A stretch of DNA of 64,000 nt from Piscinibacter sp. XHJ-5 (lineage in GTDB: Bacteria; Pseudomonadota; Gammaproteobacteria; Burkholderiales; Burkholderiaceae_C), in the NCBI RefSeq assembly GCF_029855045.1, contig NZ_CP123228.1, positions 3,100,001 to 3,164,000 on the forward strand. The letters are read 5' to 3'. Under the pieces are notes generated by a model. The model searched no databases, had not been told where the DNA came from, and saw only the letters and a program-made list of their open reading frames with translations. This document shows, in pieces, positions 35,590-44,386 of this stretch; the stretch's first letter is position 1; the number at the start of each line of letters is the position of its first letter. Both the position numbers and the translations under genes were made by a program.

Positions 35590-36954
35590 ATGCCGCCGAC
35601 AAAGCCTGTCGACACCGGCATCGGCGAACCGCTGACCGACCACCTCCTCCACAAGGGAACGGCCACCGCGCTCCACGGCGCGCGGCGTCTGGCCGCCTTG
35701 CCCGCAGCGGCCTGGACGCTCCTGCGCCTGCCTGCCGGCCGGCGCGACGATCCCCCCGCATGGCAGCCGTTGCGCCGCCATGCGCGCGTGCTGATGCGCG
35801 CCCTGCGGCGTCGGCTGGTCGCCGGCAATCGTTTCGAGCTGCTGATCGACGGCCCGGCCACCTATGCGGCGATGTTCGACGCCATCGCCGCGGCGCGCGA
35901 GCACATCCACCTCGAGAGCTACATCGTCGAAGCCGAGGGTCCGGGCGCGGAGCTCGCGCAGCGGCTGCTCGCCAAGGCCAGGGAGGGCGTGCGCATCCAC
36001 CTGCTGTACGACGGCTTCGGCTCCCGTGGCACGCGCTCGTCGTACTTCCAGCTGCTGCGCGACGCCGGCGTGCAGGTCTGCGAGTACAACCCGCTGCGCT
36101 CCTGGGGCAGCCTGCTCAGCCGCTCGGTGCACCTGCGCGACCACCGCAAGCTGCTGGTCGTCGACGGTCGCGTGGCCTTTCTCGGCGGAGTCAACATCAG
36201 CGGGGTCTATTCCGCCGGCTCCTCGTCCGAGCAGGCGCGGCATGCGAACGACGCGAAACCCCCGCCGCCGTGGCGAGACACCCATGTGCGCATCGCAGGC
36301 CCGCTGGTGGGCGATCTGCAGGCGCTGTTCGTCGACCACTGGAACCGGCACGCCCGCGAGCGCATCGTGGAAGACGATCGTCCGAAGCCGCTGCCTTCAG
36401 TGGGCCCGCATCGAGCCGCGATCGCCTGTTGCGAGGCGGGGCGCCGGCGCAATCCGTTCTACCGCGCCTTGCTGCGGGCCATCGACGCCGCCCAGCAGCG
36501 CGTGATGCTCACCACCGCGTACTTCGTGCCGACACGCCGCCTGCTGCGCGCACTGGCGGCGGCCGCGCGCCGCGGCGTGGACGTGCAGCTGGTGCTGCCG
36601 AGCCGCAGCGATGCCTGGGCGCCGCTGCATGCCGGCCGCTCGCACTACGGCCGGCTGCTGCAGGCGGGCGTGCGCGTGTTCGAGCGCGAAGGGGCGCTGC
36701 TGCATGCCAAGACGGCCGTCATCGACGGCGTCTGGGCGGCGGTCGGCTCGGCCAACCTCGACTGGCGCAGCTTCGTGCACAACGCCGAAGCGAATGCGAT
36801 CGTGCTCGACGGCGGCTTCGGGGCCGAGATGGAAGCCGTCTTCCGCCGCGACGTCGCGGCCAGCCGCGAGGTGACGCTGGAGGAATGGCACCGGCGCGGC
36901 TGGTTCCAGCGCATGCGCGAGGCCCTGGCGCGGCGCTTCGAGTTTCTTCTGTAG
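35590..36954 (+). CDS. Cardiolipin synthase-type phospholipase D protein
   Basis: The 454-residue protein carries two phospholipase D motifs: HLRDHRKLLVVDG (about residues 180-192) and LLHAKTAVIDG (about 371-381), each with HxK and the following Asp. The architecture resembles ClsB, without long N-terminal membrane helices. It would synthesise or remodel phosphatidylglycerol/cardiolipin at the inner membrane. The frame between the motifs is intact. It lies in the envelope-gene segment downstream of a sigma-54 element. Confidence 0.92.
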   Translation: MPPTKPVDTGIGEPLTDHLLHKGTATALHGARRLAALPAAAWTLLRLPAGRRDDPPAWQPLRRHARVLMRALRRRLVAGNRFELLIDGPATYAAMFDAIAAAREHIHLESYIVEAEGPGAELAQRLLAKAREGVRIHLLYDGFGSRGTRSSYFQLLRDAGVQVCEYNPLRSWGSLLSRSVHLRDHRKLLVVDGRVAFLGGVNISGVYSAGSSSEQARHANDAKPPPPWRDTHVRIAGPLVGDLQALFVDHWNRHARERIVEDDRPKPLPSVGPHRAAIACCEAGRRRNPFYRALLRAIDAAQQRVMLTTAYFVPTRRLLRALAAAARRGVDVQLVLPSRSDAWAPLHAGRSHYGRLLQAGVRVFEREGALLHAKTAVIDGVWAAVGSANLDWRSFVHNAEANAIVLDGGFGAEMEAVFRRDVAASREVTLEEWHRRGWFQRMREALARRFEFLL

Positions 36955-36973
36955 CGTGCGGTGGGGCGAAGCG

Positions 36974-37789
36974 CTACGCCCCCTTGATCTCGTTCGCCCT
37001 CAGCTTCGCACCGACCCGATACGCCAGCTCGCTCGCCAGCTGCTGCCGCCGGGGCCCGCGCGCCTCGTGCCACACGGCCAGTTCGTAGGCCGTGGCGGGC
37101 CCGCCGAGCGCCGTGATCAGCGCTTCGGGGGCCGGCTCCGGGAGCACCTGCGGATGCTCGCTGGCCGCTTCGCACAGCAGCCGGCGCATCAGCTCGTGGT
37201 CGGTGCTGCTTTGCACCTGCACGGCGATGCGCAGGCGGATCGGCGTCTCCTCGTAGACCTGGTTGACCACGTTGTCGAGGATGAAGCGCTGGTTCGGCAC
37301 GAGGATCGCCATGCGGTCGTTGGTGATCACCGTCGTGCGGCGCGCGCCGATCTCCTGCACGACCCCTTCGATGCCGCCGACCTCCACGCGGTCGCCCACC
37401 TTGATCGGACGCTCCAGCGTGATGATGAGTCCGCTGATGAAGTTGCTGACGACGTTCTGCAAGCCGAAGCCCACGCCCACGCCGACCGCGCCGGCCAGCA
37501 CGCCCAGCGCCGAGAGGTTCAGGCCGGCGTTCTGGAGCACCAGCGCGTAGCCCGCAACGATCACCGTGTAGCGCACGATGGAGCCCACCGCCTGGCGCGT
37601 GCCGATGTCCAGGTGCTGCGCCAGCGCGTGGTTCACCATCCAGCGCCTCAGCCAGCCGGCGAGCCACCACACGAGGGCCAGCAGCAGCAGCAGCTTGAGC
37701 GCCGATGAGGCGCTCAGCGGCACGCCCCCCAGCGTGAACAGCGTGACGTCGAGCTGGCGGAGCCGCTCCAGTAGAAGTTGCCAGTCCAT
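36974..37789 (-). CDS. MscS-family mechanosensitive channel
   Basis: The 271-residue protein has three N-terminal helices, the pore-lining TM3 and the beta domain: GAVGVGVGFGLQNVVSNFISGLIITLERPIKVGD, then VEVGGIEGVVQEIGARRTTVITNDRMAILVPNQRF. It gates in response to membrane tension and protects against osmotic downshock. The ATG at 37789 (MDWQLLLERL) fits family length; the open frame upstream is not conserved. Confidence 0.93.
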   Translation of the reverse strand: MDWQLLLERLRQLDVTLFTLGGVPLSASSALKLLLLLALVWWLAGWLRRWMVNHALAQHLDIGTRQAVGSIVRYTVIVAGYALVLQNAGLNLSALGVLAGAVGVGVGFGLQNVVSNFISGLIITLERPIKVGDRVEVGGIEGVVQEIGARRTTVITNDRMAILVPNQRFILDNVVNQVYEETPIRLRIAVQVQSSTDHELMRRLLCEAASEHPQVLPEPAPEALITALGGPATAYELAVWHEARGPRRQQLASELAYRVGAKLRANEIKGA

Positions 37790-37853
37790 GACCTGCAAGG
37801 AGATGAGATGCCTGGCTTTCGAAGCACGCGGTGTGCCGCGCGCCGGGCGCGCA

Positions 37854-37869
37854 GGGTACGTCGATTGCT
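37854..37869 (+). promoter_or_regulatory. Sigma-54 promoter candidate for the GT4/PAP2 operon
   Basis: GGGTACGTCGATTGCT. The -12 TTGCT is consensus and the -24 differs by one base (GGTAC for GGCAC). The predicted start is 23 bases before the GTG at 37903, which supports that start codon. Confidence 0.6.
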
Positions 37870-37902
37870 GAAATAGCACGTCGTCACCGATCGGAAACAT
37901 TC

Positions 37903-39060
37903 GTGCACATCGCCTACGTGACCGAAACCTATCCGCCTGAGCTCAACGGCGTGGCGCTGACCGTCGAACGCACCGTGCGGCATCTGCGCCAGCACGGGCA
38001 TCAGGTCGAGCTGATCCGCCCGCGTCAAGCCGGCGAGGCGGCCCTGGAATCGCGCACGGAGCTGCGCACCGCGGGATGCCCGATTCCCATGTATCCGGAC
38101 CTGCGCATGGGCCTGGCCGCCAGCGGCACGCTGAAGCGCCGCTTCGAGCGCACCCGGCCGCAGATCGTGCACATCGCCACCGAAGGACCGCTCGGCTGGG
38201 CTGCACTGCGCGCGGCCCAGGCCTTGCGATTGCCCGTGAGCTCGGATTTCCGCACCAATTTCCACCAGTACAGCCGGTACTACGGATTCGGCTGGCTGTC
38301 GCCGGTGGTCCACGACTACCTGCGGCGCTTCCACAACCGAACCCAGAGGACCTTCGTGCCGACGCGGGCGCTTCGCGATGAACTGACCGCCGCCGGCTTC
38401 GAGCGCCTCGATGTCGTGGGCCGCGGCGTCGACACCGCGATGTTCAGCCCCGGCAGGCGTTCCTCGGTCCTGCGCGAGCAATGGGGCGCCGGCGAGGGCC
38501 CGGTGCTGCTGTACGTGGGACGGCTTGCCGCCGAGAAGAACGTCGCGCTGGCGCTGTGCGCCTTCGAGGCGGTGCGCCTGCAGGCGCCGCAGGCGCGCAT
38601 GGTGGTCGTGGGCGACGGGCCGCAGCGGCAACGCCTGCAGACCGAGTTTCCGCATGCATGCTTCGTCGGCGTGCAGCGCGGCGAGGCGCTCGCCGAGCAC
38701 TATGCCTCGGCCGACCTGTTCCTTTTCCCGAGCTTGTCGGAGACCTTCGGCAACGTGACCCTCGAAGCCCTGGCCTCGGGTCTGCCGGTGGTGGCCTTCG
38801 ATGTCGCGGCCGCGGCCGAGCATGTCGAGGACTGCGACAGCGGACAGCTCGCGCCGCCGGGAGACGACAAGGCGTTCATCGCGGCCGCCTGCAGCCTGGC
38901 GTGGCAGCACGAGCACCTCGCGGCGGTTCGCGAGAACGCGCGTGCCGCGGCGCTGCGCGCGAGCTGGAAGGACGTGCTGACCCGCTTCGAGTCACGCCTG
39001 GCCGACACGGTGGCCCGCAGCGCGGGCGCCACCGCCGAGGAGGCCGCCTTTGCTGCTTGA
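37903..39060 (+). CDS. GT4 glycosyltransferase
   Basis: The 385-residue GT-B enzyme opens HIAYVTETYPPELNGVALTVERTV and has a donor-binding half with VLLYVGRLAAEKNVALAL, VVVGDGPQRQRL and FPSLSETFGNVTLEALASGLPVVAFD (the E-x7-E motif). This resembles bacterial glycosyltransferases acting on lipid acceptors such as diacylglycerol or phosphatidylinositol-like lipids; the acceptor is not known here. The GTG start at 37903 is chosen because it gives the conserved N-terminus and follows GGAAA. It overlaps the PAP2 gene by 11 bases. Confidence 0.88.
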   Translation: MHIAYVTETYPPELNGVALTVERTVRHLRQHGHQVELIRPRQAGEAALESRTELRTAGCPIPMYPDLRMGLAASGTLKRRFERTRPQIVHIATEGPLGWAALRAAQALRLPVSSDFRTNFHQYSRYYGFGWLSPVVHDYLRRFHNRTQRTFVPTRALRDELTAAGFERLDVVGRGVDTAMFSPGRRSSVLREQWGAGEGPVLLYVGRLAAEKNVALALCAFEAVRLQAPQARMVVVGDGPQRQRLQTEFPHACFVGVQRGEALAEHYASADLFLFPSLSETFGNVTLEALASGLPVVAFDVAAAAEHVEDCDSGQLAPPGDDKAFIAAACSLAWQHEHLAAVRENARAAALRASWKDVLTRFESRLADTVARSAGATAEEAAFAA

Positions 39061-39580
39061 TGGCCGTCGCCGCCTGTGGACCGAGCGCGAGCGCACGGTC
39101 GCGCTGTGGCTGCATCGCGGCGCCGACAGCCCCGCCGTGCTGGCCACGCTGCTGCTGGTGAGCCGGCTCGGCGATGGCGTCCTCTGGTACGTCATGGTCG
39201 CGACGCTGCCCTTCTGGGGCGGACCCGAGGGCTGGAAATGCGCGCTGTACATGGTGGCGCTGGGCGTCGTGAACTTCGTCTTCTATTCCGCGCTGAAGCA
39301 GCGTGTCGCGCGCCCCCGGCCGTCGGTGTCCTGTCCGGGCATACGCGCCTGCTGCCGCGCTCTGGACGAGTTCAGCTTCCCGAGCGGGCACACCACGCAC
39401 GCCGTCGCATTCGCCCTGCTGCTGGGGCACTACTACCCGGCGCTGGCATGGCCGCTGTGGGGCTTCGCCGTGCTGATCGCCCTGTCACGCGTGGTCCTCG
39501 GGTTGCACTTCCCGAGCGACGTCGCGGTCGGCGCGACGATCGGGGCGGTCACCGCCGGGTTCATGCTCGTCGTGGTCTAG
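39050..39580 (+). CDS. PAP2-family membrane phosphatase
   Basis: The 176-residue protein has about five helices and the three phosphatase motifs: KQRVARPRP, PSGH in FSFPSGHTTH, and SRVVLGLHFPSD. It would dephosphorylate a lipid or polyprenyl phosphate. The start is a TTG at 39050 with GAGGAGG 8 bases upstream, overlapping the glycosyltransferase end. Its last 96 bases overlap the 3' end of the convergent deacetylase gene. Confidence 0.88.
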   Translation: MLLDGRRRLWTERERTVALWLHRGADSPAVLATLLLVSRLGDGVLWYVMVATLPFWGGPEGWKCALYMVALGVVNFVFYSALKQRVARPRPSVSCPGIRACCRALDEFSFPSGHTTHAVAFALLLGHYYPALAWPLWGFAVLIALSRVVLGLHFPSDVAVGATIGAVTAGFMLVVV

Positions 39581-40342
39581 ACCAGTTCCCATCAGGTCCC
39601 AGTCGGTGCTGATGCGGAAGCGGTCGGCGACATCGGCCAGCGTGCCGGGACGCCGGCGCGCCACGTTGGCCTCCAGCACGCGCTGCCACGAGCGCAGGAT
39701 CGCCGGATGGTCTGCATCGCTGGGGTGGAGCTCCAGGCGCAGCAGCGGGTTGTGGCGCAGCACGGCCGCGACGGCGGCGTTCCAGGCCAGCGAGGTCTGG
39801 CGCCGCCACGCGCTGGCGGTGCTGTAGACCACGCTCTGGCTGACCAGCTGGCGGCGATCGGGCAGCAGCACCAGCCGGCGCAGCGTGCAGGTGTAGCTCA
39901 GATCGACCCAGCGCAGCGCCTCCCACGTGCCTTCGCTCATCAGCCAGGCCGGTGCGACGAAGCCCCTCAGCACGAAGGCGTGGCGCTCGAACCAGCGCAT
40001 GCCGGCGGTGATGCGTCGTGTCGCGTCGGTCATCGACAGCGCGGCGAACTCGCCTTCGCCGCGCGTGTAGTGGCGCCGCTTCACGTGGTCGACGATGTTG
40101 TGCGGCTCGCCGTCATCGACGTGCGTGTAGCCGTGCAGCGCGAGCTCGTCGCCGCGTGCGTAGCGCCCCGCGATCCATTCGATGAAGGCGGCCGAGGGCG
40201 GCGCCAGGTGATAACGCGGCACCACCAGCAGCGTGACGGGCAGGCCGGGCGCGACCTCGTCGATCGCCTTGAGCAGGCGCTGGCACGCCGGCTGCGTTGC
40301 CGGTGCCACGTCGTGCACCACCACCGCCAGCGAAGGCTTCAT
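39485..40342 (-). CDS. Polysaccharide deacetylase-like (DUF2334-type) protein
   Basis: The 285-residue protein starts MKPSLAVVVHDVAPATQPACQRLL. It has the metal-site features of NodB-type enzymes: Asp in VHDVAP and the paired His in ALHGYTHVDD. The core ends near RISTDWDLMGTGLD; the last ~30 residues (DHDEHEPGGDRPDRRADRD) are encoded opposite the PAP2 gene and are low-complexity. Its start overlaps the upstream glycosyltransferase stop (ATGA). It probably modifies the product of that enzyme. Confidence 0.85.
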   Translation of the reverse strand: MKPSLAVVVHDVAPATQPACQRLLKAIDEVAPGLPVTLLVVPRYHLAPPSAAFIEWIAGRYARGDELALHGYTHVDDGEPHNIVDHVKRRHYTRGEGEFAALSMTDATRRITAGMRWFERHAFVLRGFVAPAWLMSEGTWEALRWVDLSYTCTLRRLVLLPDRRQLVSQSVVYSTASAWRRQTSLAWNAAVAAVLRHNPLLRLELHPSDADHPAILRSWQRVLEANVARRRPGTLADVADRFRISTDWDLMGTGLDHDEHEPGGDRPDRRADRDVAREVQPEDHA

Positions 40343-41478
40343 TGAGGCAGGCCGGCCGGCGAGCGACGCGGCGGCGACATGCCGCGTTCCTTGCGTGCAC
40401 CGCCGCGCAGCAGATGGCGGTAGTGCATCAGCTGCAGCGGCAGCATCTGGTTCCAGTCGTACGACTCGGCACGTTCGCGTGCGCGGCGCGACAGCTCGGT
40501 GCGGTCCTGGCAGAACAGGCACGAGATCGCCTGGGCGAAGCTGTCGCTGCGGCCGTTGTGCACGGCCACGCCCACGCTGTTGTCCACCAGCTCGGCCAGG
40601 CCTTCTGCCGCGCGTGCGATGACGGGCGTGCCGCAGGCCATCGCCTCGAGCACCGACAAGCCGAAGGTTTCCTGGTCGCCGGCGTGCACGAAGGCATCGG
40701 CGCCGGCCAGGGCCCGCGCCAGCTGCATCGGCTCGGCGATGAACGGCCGCACGATCACCCGGTCGCCCGCCGGCGGCGCGGGGCCTGCGCCGATGGCCAG
40801 CATCACGTAAGGCGGGCCGAGCCGGCGCACCGCCTCGGCCAGCACGTCGAGGTGCTTCTCGGGTGCGAACCGGCCGGCGTACACCAGCACGCGCGCGTCG
40901 TCGGGCAGGCCCAGCCGCTGGCGCCATGTCCGGCTGGCCCGCGCCGGATGAAACGCCTGCGTGTCCACGCCCAGCGGCTGGCAGGCGACCTGCTCGACGC
41001 CCCAGTCGAGCAAGCGCCGCTTCATCGCCTCGCTGGGGGCGAACACCAGGTCGAAGTGGCGATAGAGGCGGCGGGCGTAGCGCCGCGCCGCCGCCGCGGC
41101 AGCGCGAGCCAGCGGGCCGGCGAACTGCGCGGCGAGCAGCTCGAGGTTGGAATGGCAGAACGCCACCGCCGGAATGCCCAGCGTGTCGGCGGTGTCCAGC
41201 ACCGCCCACGCCAGGCGGTACGGGTCGCCCGCTTCGATGACGTGCGGGTTGAGCGCCTCCAGCGAAGACGCCAGGGCGCGCCGACGCAGCGGCAGGCGGT
41301 AGCCCCCGCAGCCGGGCAGTCGCACCGCCGGCAGCGGCGCGATGCCGGGCAGGTCCGCCACCGGCGCTGCGATGGTGTGGCGCCAGCCGGTGTTGCGCGT
41401 GATCCAGGCGTGCTTGGCCAGCAGGTAGCGGCGCACGCCGCCGCCGGTCGCGCTCCAGAACATCGTCGCGTCGACCAC
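40339..41478 (-). CDS. GT4 glycosyltransferase
   Basis: The 379-residue enzyme reads VVDATMFWSATGGGVRRYLLAKHAWI at the N-terminus and has donor-site motifs VLVYAGRFAPEKHLDVLAEA and FVHAGDQETFGLSVLEAMACGTPVIA. I chose the GTG at 41478 because CAGGAA lies 7 bases upstream and because the sigma-54 site predicts transcription from 41519; an in-frame ATG at 41517 would be leaderless and lacks a ribosome site. It is translationally coupled to the deacetylase gene. Confidence 0.86.
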   Translation of the reverse strand: MVDATMFWSATGGGVRRYLLAKHAWITRNTGWRHTIAAPVADLPGIAPLPAVRLPGCGGYRLPLRRRALASSLEALNPHVIEAGDPYRLAWAVLDTADTLGIPAVAFCHSNLELLAAQFAGPLARAAAAAARRYARRLYRHFDLVFAPSEAMKRRLLDWGVEQVACQPLGVDTQAFHPARASRTWRQRLGLPDDARVLVYAGRFAPEKHLDVLAEAVRRLGPPYVMLAIGAGPAPPAGDRVIVRPFIAEPMQLARALAGADAFVHAGDQETFGLSVLEAMACGTPVIARAAEGLAELVDNSVGVAVHNGRSDSFAQAISCLFCQDRTELSRRARERAESYDWNQMLPLQLMHYRHLLRGGARKERGMSPPRRSPAGLPQ

Positions 41479-41529
41479 ATGCGTTCCTGCCGCGACATCG
41501 GCGAAGAGGCCTTCCATGAAGGCCGGCGC

Positions 41530-41545
41530 GGCAAACGGCGTGCCG
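41530..41545 (-). promoter_or_regulatory. Sigma-54 promoter candidate for the glycosyltransferase/deacetylase operon
   Basis: Minus strand CGGCACGCCGTTTGCC, with GGCACG and TTGC at exact spacing. The predicted leader to the GTG at 41478 is 41 bases. A second site for the opposite direction lies 25 bases away. Confidence 0.68.
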
Positions 41546-41569
41546 CTTCGCACCCGGGAGCCGTGCGTT

Positions 41570-41585
41570 GGGCACGCTGCCTGCC
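41570..41585 (+). promoter_or_regulatory. Sigma-54 promoter candidate for the DUF2383/DUF4142 operon
   Basis: GGGCACGCTGCCTGCC. The -24 half is perfect; the -12 half is CTGC instead of TTGC. The predicted start is 25 bases before the ATG at 41621. Confidence 0.55.
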
Positions 41586-41620
41586 TCATGTCTCTACCGC
41601 ATCAACGAAAGGACCTCACC

Positions 41621-42073
41621 ATGTCCAACGATGACATCGTCGACACCTTGAACGACCTGATCGAGACCTCCAAGGACGGGGAGTACGGCTTCACCGCCTG
41701 CGCCAAGCACACTTCCTCGAGCGAGCTGCGCTCGCTGTTCCTTCAGCGCGCGGCCGAATGCAAGACCGCCGCGGCCGAGCTGCAGCCGTACGTCGTGCAG
41801 TACGGCGGCAAGGCCGACGTCGGCGGCAGCGCCTCCGGCGCCTTGCATCGCGGCTGGGTGGCGGTGCGCGGCTCGCTGGTCGGCTTCTCCGACCAGGCCA
41901 TGCTGGACGAATGCGAGCGTGGCGAGGACGCCGCGCTGGCGCGCTATCGCAAGGCGCTGAAGCAGGAGCTTCCCGAGCCGCTGCTGGCGCTGGTGCAACG
42001 CCAGGAGCTGGGGGTTCAGCGCAACCACGACCAGATCAAGGCGCTGCGCGACCGTGCCAAGCAGCAGCTGTAG
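41621..42073 (+). CDS. PA2169-family four-helix-bundle protein (DUF2383)
   Basis: The 150-residue protein (MSNDDIVDTLNDLIETSKDG) is a ferritin-like four-helix bundle of the PA2169/DUF2383 type; carboxylates and histidines occur in GFTACAKHTSS and FLQRAAECK. The family is a stress-linked group of unknown biochemical role. AAAGGA precedes the ATG. It lies 33 bases upstream of the DUF4142 gene and is probably co-transcribed with it. Confidence 0.87.
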   Translation: MSNDDIVDTLNDLIETSKDGEYGFTACAKHTSSSELRSLFLQRAAECKTAAAELQPYVVQYGGKADVGGSASGALHRGWVAVRGSLVGFSDQAMLDECERGEDAALARYRKALKQELPEPLLALVQRQELGVQRNHDQIKALRDRAKQQL

Positions 42074-42106
42074 GAAGTTCCGAACCGTTTTACCCGGGGA
42101 GTTGAG

Positions 42107-42787
42107 ATGAAGACGACGCACACCGCCGCTGCATCGGCGATGGCGCTGGCCGTCGCGTTGGGACTCGCGGGCTGCAAGGACCGCAGCGAGCGGGTCGCTT
42201 CGCAGCCCGGCAACACCGACGCCAGCGTCGCGCAGACGAAGGCGCCGACGGCTGCGGGGCGCGATGCGGCCCCGGCGCAGCTGCCGGGCGAGATGGTCCG
42301 GAGCCAGCCCACCGCCGCGATCAGCGGCGCCGCGGCGACCGCGCCGCTGCCCGCTGCCGACATCGACTTCGTCACCAAGGCGGCCGAAGCCGGACAGTTC
42401 GAGGTGGAAGTCGCGAAGGTCGCGGCCGACAAGGCCACCGATCCGGCCATCAAGACCTTTGCCAGGATGCTGGTCGACGATCACAACGCGGCGAACGAGA
42501 AGCTGCGTCAGATCGCGACGGGCCACAGCCTGGCGCTGCCCGCGTCGCTGCCGCAGGACAAAAAGCGCGAGCTCGAGCAGCTGGCCACGCTGTCGGGCCC
42601 CGAGTTCGACCGCCGCTTCGTGAAGATGGTTGGCATCGGTGACCACCGGCACGACATCGGCGAGTTCGAGAAGGCGAGCCAGGCTGCACAGAGCCCGGAT
42701 GTCAAGAACTTCGCGCAGAGCACGCTGCCCACGCTGAAGAAGCACCTCGAGGCCGCGGAGAAGCTCCCGGGCGCTGGCAAAGGCTGA
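42107..42787 (+). CDS. DUF4142 lipoprotein
   Basis: The 226-residue protein has a lipoprotein signal (ALGLAGCKD, Cys near residue 23), a low-complexity linker to about residue 83, and a DUF4142 ferritin-like helical domain (IDFVTKAAEAGQFEVEVAKV, FARMLVDDHNAANEKL, FVKMVGIGDHRHDIGEF). DUF4142 proteins are periplasmic or outer-membrane and stress-associated; their chemistry is unknown. The downstream topoisomerase gene starts 7 bases after its stop. Confidence 0.9.
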   Translation: MKTTHTAAASAMALAVALGLAGCKDRSERVASQPGNTDASVAQTKAPTAAGRDAAPAQLPGEMVRSQPTAAISGAAATAPLPAADIDFVTKAAEAGQFEVEVAKVAADKATDPAIKTFARMLVDDHNAANEKLRQIATGHSLALPASLPQDKKRELEQLATLSGPEFDRRFVKMVGIGDHRHDIGEFEKASQAAQSPDVKNFAQSTLPTLKKHLEAAEKLPGAGKG

Positions 42788-42794
42788 GCCACGC

Positions 42795-43850
42795 TTGGAC
42801 GCCATCGCTTCACCCGCGACGGTCGCCCGGGCGCAGCGTTCGCCGAAGCGGCTGGTGGTCGGCGGCGGCGCGCCGGACGTGAAGGCGCCGGCGGGGCTGG
42901 TGTACGTCACCGACGCGATGCCGGGCATCAGGCGCGTACGCCGCGGCGAGCGCTTCGCCTACCGGCTGCCGGACGGCAAGCCGCTGCGCGATGCCACCGC
43001 GCTGGAGCGCATCCGCAAGCTGGCGATCCCGCCGGCGTACACCGATGTCTGGATCTGCCCGCTGCCGCATGGCCACCTGCAGGCCACGGGGCGCGACGCG
43101 CGCGGGCGCAAGCAGTACCGCTACCACGCCGAATGGCGGCTGGCGCGTGATGCCGACAAGTTCGCCCGCATGCTGGAGTTCGGCTGTGCGCTGCCGCGCA
43201 TCCGCCGCCGCGTGCAGCGCGACCTGGCGCGGCCTGCCAACGGCCATCCGGACCGCCACGCGGTGCTGGCCGCGCTGGTGCGCCTGCTCGACACCACGCT
43301 GCTGCGCATCGGCAACGACGAATACGCGCGCACCAACGGCTCGTACGGCCTGACCACGCTGCGCAACCGGCACGCGGCGGTGCAGGGCAGCAGCCTGCGG
43401 CTGCGCTTTCGCGGCAAGCACGGCATCGTCCACGACGTCTCCATCGAGGATCCGCGGGTGGCGCGCATCGTGCGCCGGTGCCAGGCGATGCCGGGGCAGG
43501 AGCTGTTCGAGTTCGAGGACGACGACGGCAGCATCCGCTGCGTCGGGTCGGCCGATGTCAACGACTACCTGCGCGAGGCCAGCGATGCCGACTTCACGGC
43601 CAAGGACTTCCGCACGTGGCATGCGACGGTGCATGCACTCGCCCTGGTCCGGCAGGGTCGCGCGGCCCCCGACATCCTGGGAGAGGTCGCGAAGCGACTC
43701 GGCAACACCGTGGCGGTGTGCCGCAAGTCGTACGTGCACCCCGGGGTGCTCGAGCAGGCCGGCCAGCCTTGCGCAGCCGCGGCGGGCAGCCGCCGCACCG
43801 GCCTGTCGGCGGCGGAGGCGCAGCTGCTCGAATTCCTCGCGACGGCCTGA
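42795..43850 (+). CDS. DNA topoisomerase IB
   Basis: The 351-residue enzyme relaxes supercoils through a covalent 3'-phosphotyrosine. It has the poxvirus-like bacterial layout: N-terminal domain (GIRRVRRGERFAYRLPDG, LAIPPAYTDVWICP), catalytic domain (YARTNGSYGLTTLRNRHA, FRGKHG) and nucleophile Tyr313 in CRKSYVHP. The start is a TTG at 42795 with a weak ribosome site, directly after the DUF4142 gene, so expression may depend on read-through from it. Confidence 0.93.
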   Translation: MDAIASPATVARAQRSPKRLVVGGGAPDVKAPAGLVYVTDAMPGIRRVRRGERFAYRLPDGKPLRDATALERIRKLAIPPAYTDVWICPLPHGHLQATGRDARGRKQYRYHAEWRLARDADKFARMLEFGCALPRIRRRVQRDLARPANGHPDRHAVLAALVRLLDTTLLRIGNDEYARTNGSYGLTTLRNRHAAVQGSSLRLRFRGKHGIVHDVSIEDPRVARIVRRCQAMPGQELFEFEDDDGSIRCVGSADVNDYLREASDADFTAKDFRTWHATVHALALVRQGRAAPDILGEVAKRLGNTVAVCRKSYVHPGVLEQAGQPCAAAAGSRRTGLSAAEAQLLEFLATA

Positions 43851-43891
43851 TGGCGCAGCGTCATACTGCGGCCATCCCACGGAGGGTCGCC

Positions 43892-44377
43892 ATGGACCGT
43901 CGCATGCTGCTGCTTCTCGCCCTGCTGGTCGTCGTGCCGGTGCGCGCCGAGGACACCGCGCTCACCCGTCTCGGCTGGCTGGCGGGCTGCTGGCGCAGCG
44001 AGTCCGGCGATGCCGGCTCGGGCGAGCACTGGATGCCGCTTGCCGGCGGCACCATGCTCGGCATCGGGCGAACGGTGAGGCAGGGCCGCACCGTGGAGCA
44101 CGAGTTCCTGCAGATCCGCGAGGTCGATGGTCGGCTCGTGTACATCGCGACCCCGTCGGGGCAGAAGACCGCCATGTTCACGGCCGCGCGCGTCGGCGAC
44201 GGCGAGGTGATGTTCGAGAACCCCCAGCATGACTTCCCGCAGCGCATCCTTTACCGCCGCGAAGGACAGAAGCTGCATGCTCGCATCGAGGGGATGCGCA
44301 ACGGGGCGCCGCGGGGGATCGACTACCCGATGCAGCGGGTGCCTTGCGACGGGCTTGCTGGCACACCGTCGTCATGA
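43892..44377 (+). CDS. DUF6265-type secreted protein
   Basis: The 161-residue protein has a cleavable signal peptide (1-19, LLLLALLVVVPVRA) and a small beta-rich domain opening LGWLAGCWRSESGD, with GGTMLGIGRTV and FENPQHDFPQRILYRR. This matches the DUF6265 lipocalin-like group as I recall it. ACGGAGGG precedes the ATG. The ligand is unknown. It follows topoisomerase IB on the same strand. Confidence 0.8.
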   Translation: MDRRMLLLLALLVVVPVRAEDTALTRLGWLAGCWRSESGDAGSGEHWMPLAGGTMLGIGRTVRQGRTVEHEFLQIREVDGRLVYIATPSGQKTAMFTAARVGDGEVMFENPQHDFPQRILYRREGQKLHARIEGMRNGAPRGIDYPMQRVPCDGLAGTPSS

Positions 44378-44386
44378 GGAACCACC

